Origin: Alteribacillus persepolensis
GTDB lineage: Bacteria > Bacillota > Bacilli > Bacillales > Marinococcaceae
DNA length: 64,000 nucleotides
Direction of reading: 5' to 3'
Assembly (NCBI RefSeq): GCF_900099605.1
Contig: NZ_FNDK01000006.1
Span: forward strand, 1-64,000
The translations under genes and the position numbers were made by a program. Positions 38,098-47,041 of the stretch are shown here, piece after piece; position 1 is the first letter of the stretch; each line of letters starts with the position of its first letter. The notes beneath the pieces are model-generated. The model was given only the letters and a program-made list of their open reading frames with translations, had not been told where the DNA came from and did no database searches.

Positions 38098-39108
38098 ATG
38101 TCCATTGATTTAACATTAATTATTGTGTTAGCGCTAGTATTGATTGCATTAGCGGTACTGTTTACGTTTGTGCCGGTCATGCTGTGGATTTCTGCGCTGG
38201 CTGCTGGCGTAAAGATTGGTATTTTTCAATTAGTAGGAATGAGGCTTCGCCGCGTTATCCCGGCAAGAGTAGTTAATCCGTTGATTAAAGCGGAAAAAGC
38301 AGGGCTTGATATTGAATTAAATAAGCTAGAAGGCCATTACTTAGCGGGCGGTAACGTTGACAGAGTTGTCAATGCCCTTATTGCTGCTCAGCGTGCTAAT
38401 ATTGCATTAACATTTGAACGCTGCGCGGCGATTGATTTGGCAGGTCGTGACGTTTTAGAGGCAGTGCAGATGAGTGTTAACCCTAAAGTTATTGAGACGC
38501 CTTTTATTGCTGGTGTGGCAATGGATGGTATTGAAGTAAAGGCAAAAGCACGAATTACCGTCCGAGCCAACATTGACCGGCTTGTCGGTGGTGCTGGAGA
38601 AGACACTGTTATCGCAAGAGTTGGGGAAGGGATTGTTTCCACCATTGGTTCATCTGAAGATCATAAGGCAGTACTTGAAAATCCCGATATGATTTCACAA
38701 ACTGTCTTGAAAAAAGGATTGGATTCTGGCACAGCATTTGAAATACTTTCTATTGATATTGCTGATATTGATATTGGGAAAAACATTGGTGCAGGCTTGC
38801 AGACAGATCAAGCAGAAGCTGACAAGAAAATTGCTCAAGCAAAAGCCGAAGAACGTCGTGCAATGGCTGTTGCACACGAACAAGAAATGAAAGCGAAAGT
38901 AGAAGAAATGCGTGCGAAAGTTGTAGAAGCAGAAGCAGAAGTACCGATGGCAATGGCTGAAGCTCTAAAATCAGGAAATCTTGGCGTTATGGATTACATG
39001 AATATTCAAAACGTCAGCGCCGATACTGATATGAGAGAGTCCATTGGAAAAGAAACAAAAAACAACGATGATGGATACAACAATCCAGGACCTACAAAGA
39101 ACATGTAA
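38098..39108 (+). CDS. floA: Flotillin-like protein FloA
   Basis: A 336-residue SPFH-family scaffold of functional membrane microdomains. N-terminal helix or membrane hairpin ([37 protein letters not shown]), then the PHB domain and a coiled coil with repeated alanine/glutamate ([37 protein letters not shown]). Full length. Second gene of the SigW operon, 18 bases after yqeZ. Confidence 0.96.
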   Translation: MSIDLTLIIVLALVLIALAVLFTFVPVMLWISALAAGVKIGIFQLVGMRLRRVIPARVVNPLIKAEKAGLDIELNKLEGHYLAGGNVDRVVNALIAAQRANIALTFERCAAIDLAGRDVLEAVQMSVNPKVIETPFIAGVAMDGIEVKAKARITVRANIDRLVGGAGEDTVIARVGEGIVSTIGSSEDHKAVLENPDMISQTVLKKGLDSGTAFEILSIDIADIDIGKNIGAGLQTDQAEADKKIAQAKAEERRAMAVAHEQEMKAKVEEMRAKVVEAEAEVPMAMAEALKSGNLGVMDYMNIQNVSADTDMRESIGKETKNNDDGYNNPGPTKNM

Positions 39109-39137
39109 TGTAGCTTGAAGGAAGGGGGAAGTCACCC

Positions 39138-39692
39138 TTGGAAGCTATTTTGGAGTTAGTACTTAGTAATATCTTTTGGATTGCCTTATTAGTCGGGGGA
39201 CTGATTTCTGTTTTCAATCGAAACAAAGATCAAGGTGAACAGCAACAAGGGAGAGAACAACGAAAGCCGCAAGATGAGAGAGAAATTGATTGGAAAAGTA
39301 TTTTTCAACAAGAAGACGACACAAAAACAGATCAGAGGCGCCCGACTACACCTGTACCAGAGGCAGCATCTCAGCCGGCCGAAACAATGAAAAATGAACA
39401 AACCAGCCAGGCTCATGAGCAGTATCAGCAACAAATGGAGGAGTTAAGACAGAGGAAATTAGAGGCAGAAGAAAAGATAAAAAATATCGATACTTCTGTT
39501 GTCACCGATGCAGGAATTGGTAACAGTTCCTCAGAATCCTCCTCTTCGAATGAAAGTCATGCTTCCCGTGTTTTAGCGATGTCCAAACGAGACGTTATGA
39601 ATGGCGTGATTTGGTCAGAAGTATTAGGAGAGCCTAAAGCCCGCCGGCTGCAGAAAAAGGCCGTATCAAAAGCGTACATGAAAAGAAGCTGA
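39138..39692 (+). CDS. YqfB-like membrane-anchored protein of the floA operon
   Basis: A 184-residue protein with one N-terminal helix (ILELVLSNIFWIALLVGGLISVF) followed by a glutamine- and glutamate-rich, probably disordered and coiled region, a serine cluster, and a conserved-looking end (AMSKRDVMNGVIWSEVLGEPKARR). TTG start behind AAGGGGG. In B. subtilis the third gene of this operon is yqfB; this protein is longer and I place it there by position and form only. Confidence 0.7.
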   Translation: MEAILELVLSNIFWIALLVGGLISVFNRNKDQGEQQQGREQRKPQDEREIDWKSIFQQEDDTKTDQRRPTTPVPEAASQPAETMKNEQTSQAHEQYQQQMEELRQRKLEAEEKIKNIDTSVVTDAGIGNSSSESSSSNESHASRVLAMSKRDVMNGVIWSEVLGEPKARRLQKKAVSKAYMKRS

Positions 39693-39718
39693 ATCATCAT
39701 GATTCGGCTTCTTTTTTT
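39683..39718 (+). terminator. Terminator of the floA operon
   Basis: GAAGCTGAATC/GATTCGGCTTC stem (39685-39695 with 39701-39711) followed by seven T. The stop codon of the preceding gene is inside the left arm. Confidence 0.9.
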
Positions 39719-39749
39719 ATGTTAACTAATAGAGAAGGGAAAACATGCC

Positions 39750-39918
39750 AGCATGGGTGAGTTAACGATGCCGTCGAGACGTTGAGGCAATCTGTATACG
39801 TGAGACAAGGCAGTTCGAGATCTGTTCTGTTCGGGCGTTGTCACGGGACGCACTTCCACAGCATGTGATGGCTTCTGCGTTGCGCACAAGATATATGTGT
39901 TCTTAGCAGAAGTTTTTT
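39750..39918 (+). ncRNA. Candidate small RNA, copy A
   Basis: The 412-base gap between the floA operon and yqfC holds a stretch whose first 61 bases match 42 of 61 positions, without gaps, with another intergenic site at 50790. It ends in an intrinsic terminator: CTTCTGC (39872-39878) pairs with GCAGAAG (39906-39912), then TTTTTT. No promoter is obvious. A second dyad AACATTTC/GAAATGTT follows near 39920-39952. No supported gene; a 72-codon minus frame here is not credible. Confidence 0.4.
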
Positions 39919-40052
39919 AAAACATTTCTGTTTTCTAAAATACGGAAATGTTGCAAAGTCTTTATCATAAGCTATGAACACGTTCTGAGCGAATAAAATC
40001 ATGAAATCAGTAATTTGCATGGCTTGCTTGAGAGAGGTTTCACGATAAAGGT

Positions 40053-40081
40053 GATACACATTTCTTCTCTGTCATATGAAT
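40053..40081 (+). promoter_or_regulatory. Possible sigma-E promoter of yqfC
   Basis: GATACAC (40053-40059), 13 bp, CATATGAAT (40073-40081). This resembles the mother-cell consensus; yqfC belongs to the SigE regulon in B. subtilis. The -10 match is partial. Confidence 0.35.
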
Positions 40082-40104
40082 AGAATGAGAGAGGGGGCAT
40101 GCCG

Positions 40105-40413
40105 ATGTTTGACCGCTTTAAACAAAACGCTAAATATTGGGTAACCGGTAAAATGAATTTGCCAGAAGATGTACTCTTAGACGTGCCTCGTCTTACGATG
40201 ATTGGACAGCTTCACCTGCATGTGGAGAATCATCGGGGAGTTCTTCATTTTTCAAAAGAGCTGGTACGGTTAAAGTTAACGTATGGAGAATTAGCAATAA
40301 AGGGTCATGACTTTGTTATAAAAACGATACTTCCTAACGAATTACTGCTAGAAGGCACGATTGATGAAGTTAGCTATTTAAATGACAAGGAAGCGGGAGG
40401 AATACATGAGTAA
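40105..40413 (+). CDS. yqfC: Sporulation protein YqfC
   Basis: A 102-residue YabP/YqfC-family protein. LPEDVLLDVPRLTMIGQLHLHVENHRGVLHFS and GELAIKGHDFVIKTILPNELLLEGTI are typical. The family is made in the mother cell; exact role unknown. ATG at 40105 lies eight bases after GAGGGGG (an ATG two codons earlier is too close). It overlaps yqfD by eight bases. Confidence 0.92.
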   Translation: MFDRFKQNAKYWVTGKMNLPEDVLLDVPRLTMIGQLHLHVENHRGVLHFSKELVRLKLTYGELAIKGHDFVIKTILPNELLLEGTIDEVSYLNDKEAGGIHE

Positions 40414-41587
40414 ACAACATGGACCTTCTGATATTTTTGTGCAGGTTACTGGAAAACGCCCGGAATCGGTAATAAACGACAGTCTTCGTGAAGAGTTAAT
40501 ATTAAAAAACATTACCAAGTCAAGTGCGCAAACCATCGAATGCTTTATTACATCAGCTGATTTACCGAGATTAGAGCAAATAGCAGCAGATCACGATTGC
40601 AGCGTAGAAGTTATTCGAATATCACTTTTGGAAAAATGCGCGATCCTTATGAAAAAACGAGCAGGCTTTGTAGCTGGTATACTCCTTTTCACAGCAGCAT
40701 TAATTCTTCTGTCGCAAATGGTGTGGAAAGTAGAAATTGAAGGAGCGCAGCCGGTGTTGCAGCACGAAATTGAAAAGAATTTAACGGATATGGGGGTTTC
40801 TAAAGGAGCATTTGCATTTTTGCTGCCTTCCCCTGAACAAATCCAAAAAGAAATATTAGAGAGGACAGACGGCACAACGTGGATAGGCGTCGAAAAAAGA
40901 GGGACAACCTATCATTTTGAAGTTGTGGAACAAACGCTGCCAGAAGAAGCGGAAGTACCGCCTCCAAGACACATTACCGCGAATAAAACAGCAGTTATTC
41001 ATTCCATCTATGCAGAGCAAGGACAAGTCTTAGTAGATAGAAATCAATTAGTGCATGAAGGAGACATTTTAATATCAGGATTTATCGGCAAAGGGAAACA
41101 CGCCAGGACAGTCGCAGCAAAAGGGGAAGTATTAGGGGAAACATGGTATAAAGTAACGGTTGATATACCAGTTAAGCCGAAAGCAGACACACTAACCGGA
41201 CGCTCAGAAAGGAAGTATATCCTGGACATATTTGGCTTTGAGCTGCCTTTGTGGGGAATGGATGCGGATGAAGCATTTGATATTTTTAAAAAAACAAAAA
41301 ATACCCATGATGCTGCGGTTTTTGGTTATACCCTTCCCATTGCCTGGAATGTTGAAACGTACCAAGAGAGCAGGCTGGTGAATCAGGCAGGATCCAAAAA
41401 CGATGTTATAAAACAAGCAAAAAAAGCAGCTGAAAATAAAATAAAAAGTCAGTTAACTGGAAAAGCTGATATAAAGGAAGGGAAAATTTTGCACGAGGAG
41501 TCGCATAATGGTAAAGTAAAAATAGTGCTGCACTATCAAGTAATAGAAGAGATTACATCGGAAGTACCGATCATCCAAGGAGAATGA
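40406..41587 (+). CDS. yqfD: Sporulation protein YqfD
   Basis: A 393-residue protein with one membrane helix near residue 95-115 (GFVAGILLFTAALILLSQMVW), an outer domain containing TTWIGVEKRGTTYHFEVVEQ, then KGEVLGETWYKVTVDIPV, and an end KVKIVLHYQVIEEITSEVPIIQGE that matches B. subtilis YqfD. Mother-cell sporulation gene of unknown biochemical role. Start at 40406 behind GGGAGG, overlapping yqfC. Confidence 0.94.
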   Translation: MSKQHGPSDIFVQVTGKRPESVINDSLREELILKNITKSSAQTIECFITSADLPRLEQIAADHDCSVEVIRISLLEKCAILMKKRAGFVAGILLFTAALILLSQMVWKVEIEGAQPVLQHEIEKNLTDMGVSKGAFAFLLPSPEQIQKEILERTDGTTWIGVEKRGTTYHFEVVEQTLPEEAEVPPPRHITANKTAVIHSIYAEQGQVLVDRNQLVHEGDILISGFIGKGKHARTVAAKGEVLGETWYKVTVDIPVKPKADTLTGRSERKYILDIFGFELPLWGMDADEAFDIFKKTKNTHDAAVFGYTLPIAWNVETYQESRLVNQAGSKNDVIKQAKKAAENKIKSQLTGKADIKEGKILHEESHNGKVKIVLHYQVIEEITSEVPIIQGE

Positions 41588-41592
41588 GATAA

Positions 41593-42582
41593 TTGACAGA
41601 AAAGCAAGTTATTTCACTTCAGGTAAGCGACACAAACGAAACACAAATGTTATTTGGTCCCAACGATGTACACTTAAAGCGAATGGAAGAAAAGCTGGAC
41701 GTTTCTATTATTACCAGAGGAGAATCGCTCATTGTGTCTGGTTCGAAAGAAACGGCTCAGTTAATAGAAGACGTCTTAGCAGCTTTAATAAAGATGCTTC
41801 GAAATGGGATGAAAATTTCAGAAAGAGATATTATTTATGCAATTCAGCTGGCCGAAGAAGATAAGCTGGACATGCTGGAAGAGTTGTATCAAGAAACAAT
41901 TGCAGTAAATACAAAAGGCAAACCCATTGTTGTGAAAACACTTGGACAAAAGGAATATATAGATACCATACGAAACAAAGATTTGATTTTTGGTATTGGC
42001 CCAGCTGGTACAGGGAAAACGTATTTGGCGGTTATTATGGCAGTGAATGCTCTAAAAGATGGCCGCGTGAAGCGTATTGTGCTAACACGGCCGGCTGTAG
42101 AAGCAGGTGAAAGCCTTGGTTTCCTGCCCGGTGATTTGAAAGAAAAAGTAGATCCTTACTTAAGGCCGCTGTATGATGCACTCCACGATATTTTTGGAGT
42201 AGAGCACACAGCGAGGTTAATGGAGCGGGGAACGATTGAAATCGCCCCACTAGCTTATATGCGGGGCCGGACGTTAGAAGATGCTTTTGTTATTTTAGAT
42301 GAGGCTCAAAACACAACAAAAGAACAAATCAAGATGTTTTTAACCCGTCTTGGCTTTGGTTCCAAAATGGTTGTAAATGGCGATTTAACACAAGTAGACC
42401 TGCCAAAAGGCCAGCAGTCCGGGTTGAAAAATGCCGTTGATATTTTAAAAACGATTCCAACAATTGGATTTGTTTATTTGCAGCCAACGGATGTTGTTCG
42501 GCATACGCTTGTCCAACAAATACTCGATGCCTATGATCAAGCGCAGCCAACTCGTTTTCCAAATAAAAATGATAAGCCATAG
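41593..42582 (+). CDS. phoH: PhoH-like ATPase
   Basis: A 329-residue cytoplasmic protein. An N-terminal KH-like portion precedes the ATPase with Walker A GPAGTGKTYLA and Walker B VILDEAQNTT. PhoH proteins are linked to RNA metabolism, and bacterial phoH commonly precedes ybeY as here. TTG start, behind AAGGAG, four bases after the yqfD stop region. Confidence 0.94.
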   Translation: MTEKQVISLQVSDTNETQMLFGPNDVHLKRMEEKLDVSIITRGESLIVSGSKETAQLIEDVLAALIKMLRNGMKISERDIIYAIQLAEEDKLDMLEELYQETIAVNTKGKPIVVKTLGQKEYIDTIRNKDLIFGIGPAGTGKTYLAVIMAVNALKDGRVKRIVLTRPAVEAGESLGFLPGDLKEKVDPYLRPLYDALHDIFGVEHTARLMERGTIEIAPLAYMRGRTLEDAFVILDEAQNTTKEQIKMFLTRLGFGSKMVVNGDLTQVDLPKGQQSGLKNAVDILKTIPTIGFVYLQPTDVVRHTLVQQILDAYDQAQPTRFPNKNDKP

Positions 42583-42611
42583 GGAAGACTTTTGGCATCT
42601 GGAGGAAAAGA

Positions 42612-43073
42612 ATGAGTGTCATAATTGATTTTAACGATGAAACAAATACGCTTAGTGATCAAGATACAGCCTTAATGAAACAAGTTCTTCAAGCAGCTTG
42701 CAGACACGAAGATGTAGCGGAGGACTCTGAGTTATCCGTAACCGTTGTTGATAACGAAACAATACATGAAATGAATAACCAATACCGCGATGTCGATAAA
42801 CCAACAGATGTTATTTCTTTTGCTTTAAATGATGAAGAAGAGCTTCCGGATGATATAGAAGTTCCTAACTTGCTTGGTGATATTGTTATCAGTATAGATA
42901 AAGCAAAGGAACAAGCAGAGTCCTATGGACATAGTGTAGAGCGGGAGCTTGGGTTTCTAGCTGTTCACGGTTGTTTGCATTTGTTAGGTTATACCCATGA
43001 TACCGCGGAAGCAGAAAAAGATATGTTCAGCCGCCAAGAAACAATACTGAGTGAGTGTGGCCTTGAACGCTAA
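42612..43073 (+). CDS. ybeY: Endoribonuclease YbeY (16S rRNA maturation)
   Basis: A 153-residue metalloprotein required for processing of the 3' end of 16S rRNA. DVDKPTDVISFAL and the zinc site HGCLHLLGYTHDT are clear; the usual GYDH reads GYTH here, which keeps all three histidines. It begins 29 bases after phoH; in B. subtilis pgpH lies between these two. Confidence 0.94.
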   Translation: MSVIIDFNDETNTLSDQDTALMKQVLQAACRHEDVAEDSELSVTVVDNETIHEMNNQYRDVDKPTDVISFALNDEEELPDDIEVPNLLGDIVISIDKAKEQAESYGHSVERELGFLAVHGCLHLLGYTHDTAEAEKDMFSRQETILSECGLER

Positions 43074-43449
43074 AAAGCAGATTTATTGGAGGCGGTTTAT
43101 TCAATCGTTTCGATATGCTTCTCGCGGATTCATTTGTGCTGTAAAACAAGAACAAAACATGAAGCTGCACGTTGTATTTGCTGTGATTGTGATTGGCATG
43201 GCTTTCGTGTTGAAGGTTCCACTAACACATTGGCTGGTGCTCATCGCAGTTATTGGTGTGGTGTTTGCGCTAGAGCTTATCAACACAGCGCTTGAGAGAA
43301 CAGTAGATCTGGTGACAGACGAATACCATCCGCTGGCAGAACAGGCGAAAGATATTGCTGCTGCAGCGGTTTTCGTGTTTAGTATTGCCGCAGTTATTAT
43401 TGGAATGTTAATTTTTTATGAACCATTGATATCTTTGTTTGCAACGTAA
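43051..43449 (+). CDS. dgkA: Diacylglycerol/undecaprenol kinase
   Basis: A 132-residue integral membrane kinase of the DgkA family with three helices. FRYASRGFICAVKQEQNMKLH and the active-site block FALELINTALERTVDLVTDEYHPLAEQAKDIAAAAV are diagnostic. In Gram-positive bacteria the preferred substrate is undecaprenol. GTG start inside the ybeY end. Confidence 0.94.
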   Translation: MSVALNAKKQIYWRRFIQSFRYASRGFICAVKQEQNMKLHVVFAVIVIGMAFVLKVPLTHWLVLIAVIGVVFALELINTALERTVDLVTDEYHPLAEQAKDIAAAAVFVFSIAAVIIGMLIFYEPLISLFAT

Positions 43450-43473
43450 ATATGGAAAGGGGACACAAAAGCA

Positions 43474-43875
43474 ATGACCGAAAAAGAGCTGCTTAAAGCA
43501 GCAGTGGACGCACGAAACCAAGCATACGTGCCTTATTCGAATTTTCCCGTAGGAGCGGCTGCAGTCAGTGGAACAAATGACGTTTTCACAGGCTGTAATA
43601 TTGAGAATGCTTCGTACGGTCTTTCTAATTGTGCCGAGAGAACAGCCATTTTTAAGGCGGTAAGTGAAGGGAACCAGAATGTACAAACACTTGCTGTTGT
43701 CGCTGATACAGATGATCCTGTTTCACCTTGCGGAGCTTGCCGGCAAGTATTATCGGAATTTTTAGCTCCGTCTGCGAAAGTCATACTAGGGAATATGAAA
43801 GGGGATATGAAGATAGTTACGGTACATGAACTATTGCCTGGAGCATTTCAAGCGGAGGATTTTCAAGATGAGTAA
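43474..43875 (+). CDS. cdd: Cytidine deaminase
   Basis: A 133-residue homotetrameric enzyme converting cytidine and deoxycytidine to uridines. Zinc site: NCAERTA (C and catalytic E) and [22 protein letters not shown] starts the fold. ATG preceded by GGAAAGGGG. It overlaps era by eight bases. Confidence 0.97.
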   Translation: MTEKELLKAAVDARNQAYVPYSNFPVGAAAVSGTNDVFTGCNIENASYGLSNCAERTAIFKAVSEGNQNVQTLAVVADTDDPVSPCGACRQVLSEFLAPSAKVILGNMKGDMKIVTVHELLPGAFQAEDFQDE

Positions 43876-44773
43876 TAATACATTTAAATCAGGATTTGCT
43901 GCGTTGATTGGTCGTCCGAATGCAGGAAAATCAACGTTATTGAACCACATTATCGGTGAAAAAATCGCAATTATGAGTGACAAGCCGCAAACAACGAGAA
44001 ATAAAATCCAGGGAGTTTACACGAGTAATACCGCGCAGGTCGTATTTATTGATACTCCTGGCATACATAAGCCAAAACATAAACTCGGCGATTTTATGGT
44101 TAGGTCAGCTATTCAGTCGTTAGAAGAAGTGGATATCGTTTTGTTTCTCGTGGACGCATCAGAAAAATACGGTCCAGGCGAAGAATTCATCGTTAATAAA
44201 TTAAAAGAAACGTCGACCCCGGTTTTTTTGGTTATAAACAAAGTGGATCAAGTGCATCCTGATGCACTGCTTGAAAAGATTGAAGAATATCGGAAGCGGC
44301 ATGAATTTGCTGAGATTATACCTGTTTCTGCTCTCAATGGGAATAATGTATCGACTCTTTTAGAGCAAGTGACTGGCTATTTGGAAGAAGGGCCGCAATA
44401 TTACCCAGAAGATCAAATAACTGACCATCCAGAACGTTTTGTTATTAGCGAATTAGTACGTGAAAAAGTTCTGCACCTAACGACGCAAGAAGTTCCTCAC
44501 TCGATTGCTGTTAGCGTAGAACAAATGAAAGAACGGGAAAATGGAGCTGTCTATATCGGCTGTGTGATTGTTGTAGAACGCTCTTCTCAAAAAGGGATTA
44601 TTATTGGAAAGCAAGGCCGGATGTTAAAAGAGATTGGACAGAGGGCACGGGAAGACATCCAAAACTTGCTGGGTTCGAATGTTTTTTTAGATGTATGGGT
44701 GAAAGTTCAAAAAGATTGGAGAAACAGCCAGCGTCAGTTGAACGAACACGGATATACAGAAGAAGATTATTAA
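43868..44773 (+). CDS. era: GTPase Era
   Basis: A 301-residue GTPase that binds the 3' end of 16S rRNA during 30S maturation. G1 [10 protein letters not shown]3 [11 protein letters not shown]4 NKVDQ, G5 VSALNG; C-terminal KH domain with [20 protein letters not shown]. Start at 43868 with GGAGG upstream, overlapping cdd; a longer frame from 43826 is inside cdd. Confidence 0.97.
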   Translation: MSNNTFKSGFAALIGRPNAGKSTLLNHIIGEKIAIMSDKPQTTRNKIQGVYTSNTAQVVFIDTPGIHKPKHKLGDFMVRSAIQSLEEVDIVLFLVDASEKYGPGEEFIVNKLKETSTPVFLVINKVDQVHPDALLEKIEEYRKRHEFAEIIPVSALNGNNVSTLLEQVTGYLEEGPQYYPEDQITDHPERFVISELVREKVLHLTTQEVPHSIAVSVEQMKERENGAVYIGCVIVVERSSQKGIIIGKQGRMLKEIGQRAREDIQNLLGSNVFLDVWVKVQKDWRNSQRQLNEHGYTEEDY

Positions 44774-44908
44774 CTGTGAAACATACAGCACATCGGAATT
44801 GCCTTTGATGATGCCAAGACAGAAAGGCAAAAATTACAGGTCATGCTTTAATGAAAAAATGCCATTCTAATAATAACAGCAATTATGCTGGGGAAAGGGT
44901 GGCTTACC

Positions 44909-45049
44909 ATGTTTGAAGACCGTAATTTTTCTTGGAATTATTTTTTTATGACAGGAAATATTCATGCATATCTTTTAACTAAAGCACAAGAACAGGCAGA
45001 GCATATGGATGAAGAAGAGATGCGTCTTCATCAGGAGGAAGAGGAGTAG
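44909..45049 (+). CDS. yqzL: YqzL family small protein
   Basis: A 46-residue protein between era and recO. FSWNYFFMTGNIHAYLLTKA resembles B. subtilis YqzL (FSWKVF..TGNIDTYLL), followed by an acidic tail of glutamates. Function unknown. GAAAGGG precedes the ATG. The stretch 44774-44908 holds only a TTGCCTTT/AAAGGCAA dyad. Confidence 0.85.
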   Translation: MFEDRNFSWNYFFMTGNIHAYLLTKAQEQAEHMDEEEMRLHQEEEE

Positions 45050-45079
45050 ACAATGCGATGCTTGTAAGGAATGAAAGCC

Positions 45080-45844
45080 ATGCTCGAAAAAGCAGAAGGA
45101 ATTGTTTTGCGGACAATTGCTTATGGGGAAAACAACGTGATACTGCGAATATATACCCGGGAAGCTGGGAAAATCTCGGTAATGGCTCGTGGGGCCAAAA
45201 AGCCTAAAAATAAACTTTCAGCTGCTGCCCAGCCCTTTGTATATGGGATGTTTCTTTATTATAAGGGTTCGGGGATGAGTACGTTAAGCCAAGGTGATAA
45301 CATCGATTCGTTTCGTATTATTCGAGATGATATTGTGAAAACAGCGTATGCCTCGTATATGTCTGAACTGTTAGACAAACTAACGGATGAGAAAGAAAGA
45401 AACCCTTATTTATTTGAGTTGTTTTTGCAATTGCTGCAAAAAATGAACGAAGATGATGATCCTGAGGTGTTAACGAGAATATTTGAAACAAAAATGATGC
45501 AGCAAGCCGGAATTACGCCTGAATTAAATCAATGTGTGCGTTGTAAGCGAAAAGAAGGAACTTTTAGTTTTTCTGTTAAAGAGGCAGGATTTTTATGTCA
45601 TCACTGTAAAGGCATAGATGAATACCGGTTTGATATCCATCAAAAAACGGTGCAGCTGTTGCGGACGTTTTTCTACATGGATATGAAGCGTCTTGGAAAT
45701 GTTGCCTTAAAACAATCCACCAAAACAGAGTTGAGGCAGGTATTACAAACATACTATGATGAATACACGGGGATCTTTCTGAAGTCAAGAAGGTTTCTCG
45801 AACAGATGGAAAACTGGAGCATGAAGACAGACGACAAACCTTGA
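45080..45844 (+). CDS. recO: DNA repair protein RecO
   Basis: A 254-residue recombination mediator that loads RecA with RecR. N-terminal OB fold (KAEGIVLRTIAYGENNVILRIYT ... MARGAKKPKNKL), and a C-terminal zinc finger CVRCKRK ... CHHCKG. The ATG at 45080 gives the family N-terminus; one three codons earlier is also open. Confidence 0.95.
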   Translation: MLEKAEGIVLRTIAYGENNVILRIYTREAGKISVMARGAKKPKNKLSAAAQPFVYGMFLYYKGSGMSTLSQGDNIDSFRIIRDDIVKTAYASYMSELLDKLTDEKERNPYLFELFLQLLQKMNEDDDPEVLTRIFETKMMQQAGITPELNQCVRCKRKEGTFSFSVKEAGFLCHHCKGIDEYRFDIHQKTVQLLRTFFYMDMKRLGNVALKQSTKTELRQVLQTYYDEYTGIFLKSRRFLEQMENWSMKTDDKP

Positions 45845-45869
45845 CACGTGTATGATGATTGAGTATCAT
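45841..45869 (+). promoter_or_regulatory. Promoter of the glyQS T-box transcript
   Basis: TTGACA (45841-45846), 17-bp spacer, TATCAT (45864-45869). The -35 overlaps the recO stop codon. Confidence 0.5.
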
Positions 45870-45911
45870 GCTAATATAAATGTCAACATCCAGAAGTGTC
45901 AAATAAAATAA

Positions 45912-46120
45912 GATGCGGCGATGGAAAGTAGTAGTTGCCCCCATGTTTATTTAGCGAACGCAGGATGGTGAAAGCTGCGTTAAACAAGGTAATGAAGGCG
46001 TTCCGGAGCAACAATAACAAAGCGGCTTGGCTTGTTACGGTCAAGCAAATAGGGTGGAACCGCGGGTGATTCCCGTCCCTATACTAGTTAGATACTAGTA
46101 TAGGGACGGGATTTTTGTTT
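45912..46120 (+). ncRNA. Glycyl T-box leader of glyQS
   Basis: A tRNA-sensing riboswitch. The T-box AGGGTGGAACCGCGGG is at 46051-46066, and a 17-bp terminator stem follows (46072-46088 with 46094-46110, then ATTTTTG). Stem I includes AGTA (about 45929) and GAAGGC (about 45991), consistent with a GGC glycine specifier. Uncharged tRNA-Gly would stabilise the antiterminator and let glyQS be read. Confidence 0.92.
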
Positions 46121-46147
46121 GAGGGACGTTTATTAAGGAGGGATTGT

Positions 46148-47041
46148 ATGAATATACAAGAAATGATATTAACGCTCCAAAATTTTTGGGCGAAACAGAA
46201 TTGTTTAATTATGCAGGCTTATGATGTAGAAAAAGGCGCCGGGACGATGAATCCGATGACGTTTTTAAGAAGTATCGGACCGGAGCCTTGGAATGTGGCA
46301 TATGTGGAGCCGTCCAGGCGCCCGGCTGATGGAAGGTATGGTGAAAACCCAAACCGGCTGTATCAGCACCATCAGTTCCAAGTGATTATGAAACCGTCTC
46401 CTAAAAATATTCAGGAGTTGTATTTGGAGAGTTTGAAAGAGCTGGGCATTAACCCTGATGAACATGATATTCGTTTTGTCGAAGATAACTGGGAAGCTCC
46501 GACACTAAGTGCATGGGGACTTGGCTGGGAAGTATGGCTTGATGGCATGGAAATCACCCAGTTTACGTACTTCCAGCAAGTGGGCGGCATTGACGCCAAT
46601 CCTGTTGCCGTAGAAATTACATACGGAATTGAACGGCTTGCATCGTATATTCAAGATAAAGAAAATGTGTTTGATTTAATCTGGGTAGACGATTTCACGT
46701 ATGGGGATGTGTTTGGACAGCCCGAATATGAACATTCGAAGTATACGTTTGAAACAGCAGACCACCATATGCTATTTGAAGAATTCAGCACGTATGAAAA
46801 AGAAGCAGAAAGAGCCATTGAACAACAATTAGTCTTTCCTGCGTACGATTACGTGTTAAAATGCTCTCACGTTTTTAATTTGCTCGATGCAGGTGGTGCT
46901 ATTTCTGTGACAGAACGGACAGGCTACATTGGGCGCGTACGGAATCTGGCTAGAAAGTGTGCGTCTGCATACTATGAAAAACGAGAACAGCTTGGTTTTC
47001 CAATGTTAAATAAAAAGGAGGCGAAACATCTTGAGCAATAG
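46148..47041 (+). CDS. glyQ: Glycine-tRNA ligase subunit alpha
   Basis: A 297-residue class II synthetase subunit of the tetrameric bacterial Gly[55 protein letters not shown] and [18 protein letters not shown] are diagnostic. ATG behind AAGGAGG. Overlaps glyS by 11 bases. Confidence 0.97.
   Translation: MNIQEMILTLQNFWAKQNCLIMQAYDVEKGAGTMNPMTFLRSIGPEPWNVAYVEPSRRPADGRYGENPNRLYQHHQFQVIMKPSPKNIQELYLESLKELGINPDEHDIRFVEDNWEAPTLSAWGLGWEVWLDGMEITQFTYFQQVGGIDANPVAVEITYGIERLASYIQDKENVFDLIWVDDFTYGDVFGQPEYEHSKYTFETADHHMLFEEFSTYEKEAERAIEQQLVFPAYDYVLKCSHVFNLLDAGGAISVTERTGYIGRVRNLARKCASAYYEKREQLGFPMLNKKEAKHLEQ

Noticed and set aside
39841-40059. 72-codon minus-strand frame upstream of yqfC
   Set aside because: No ribosome site, composition unlike a protein, and it overlaps the terminator at 39872-39918.
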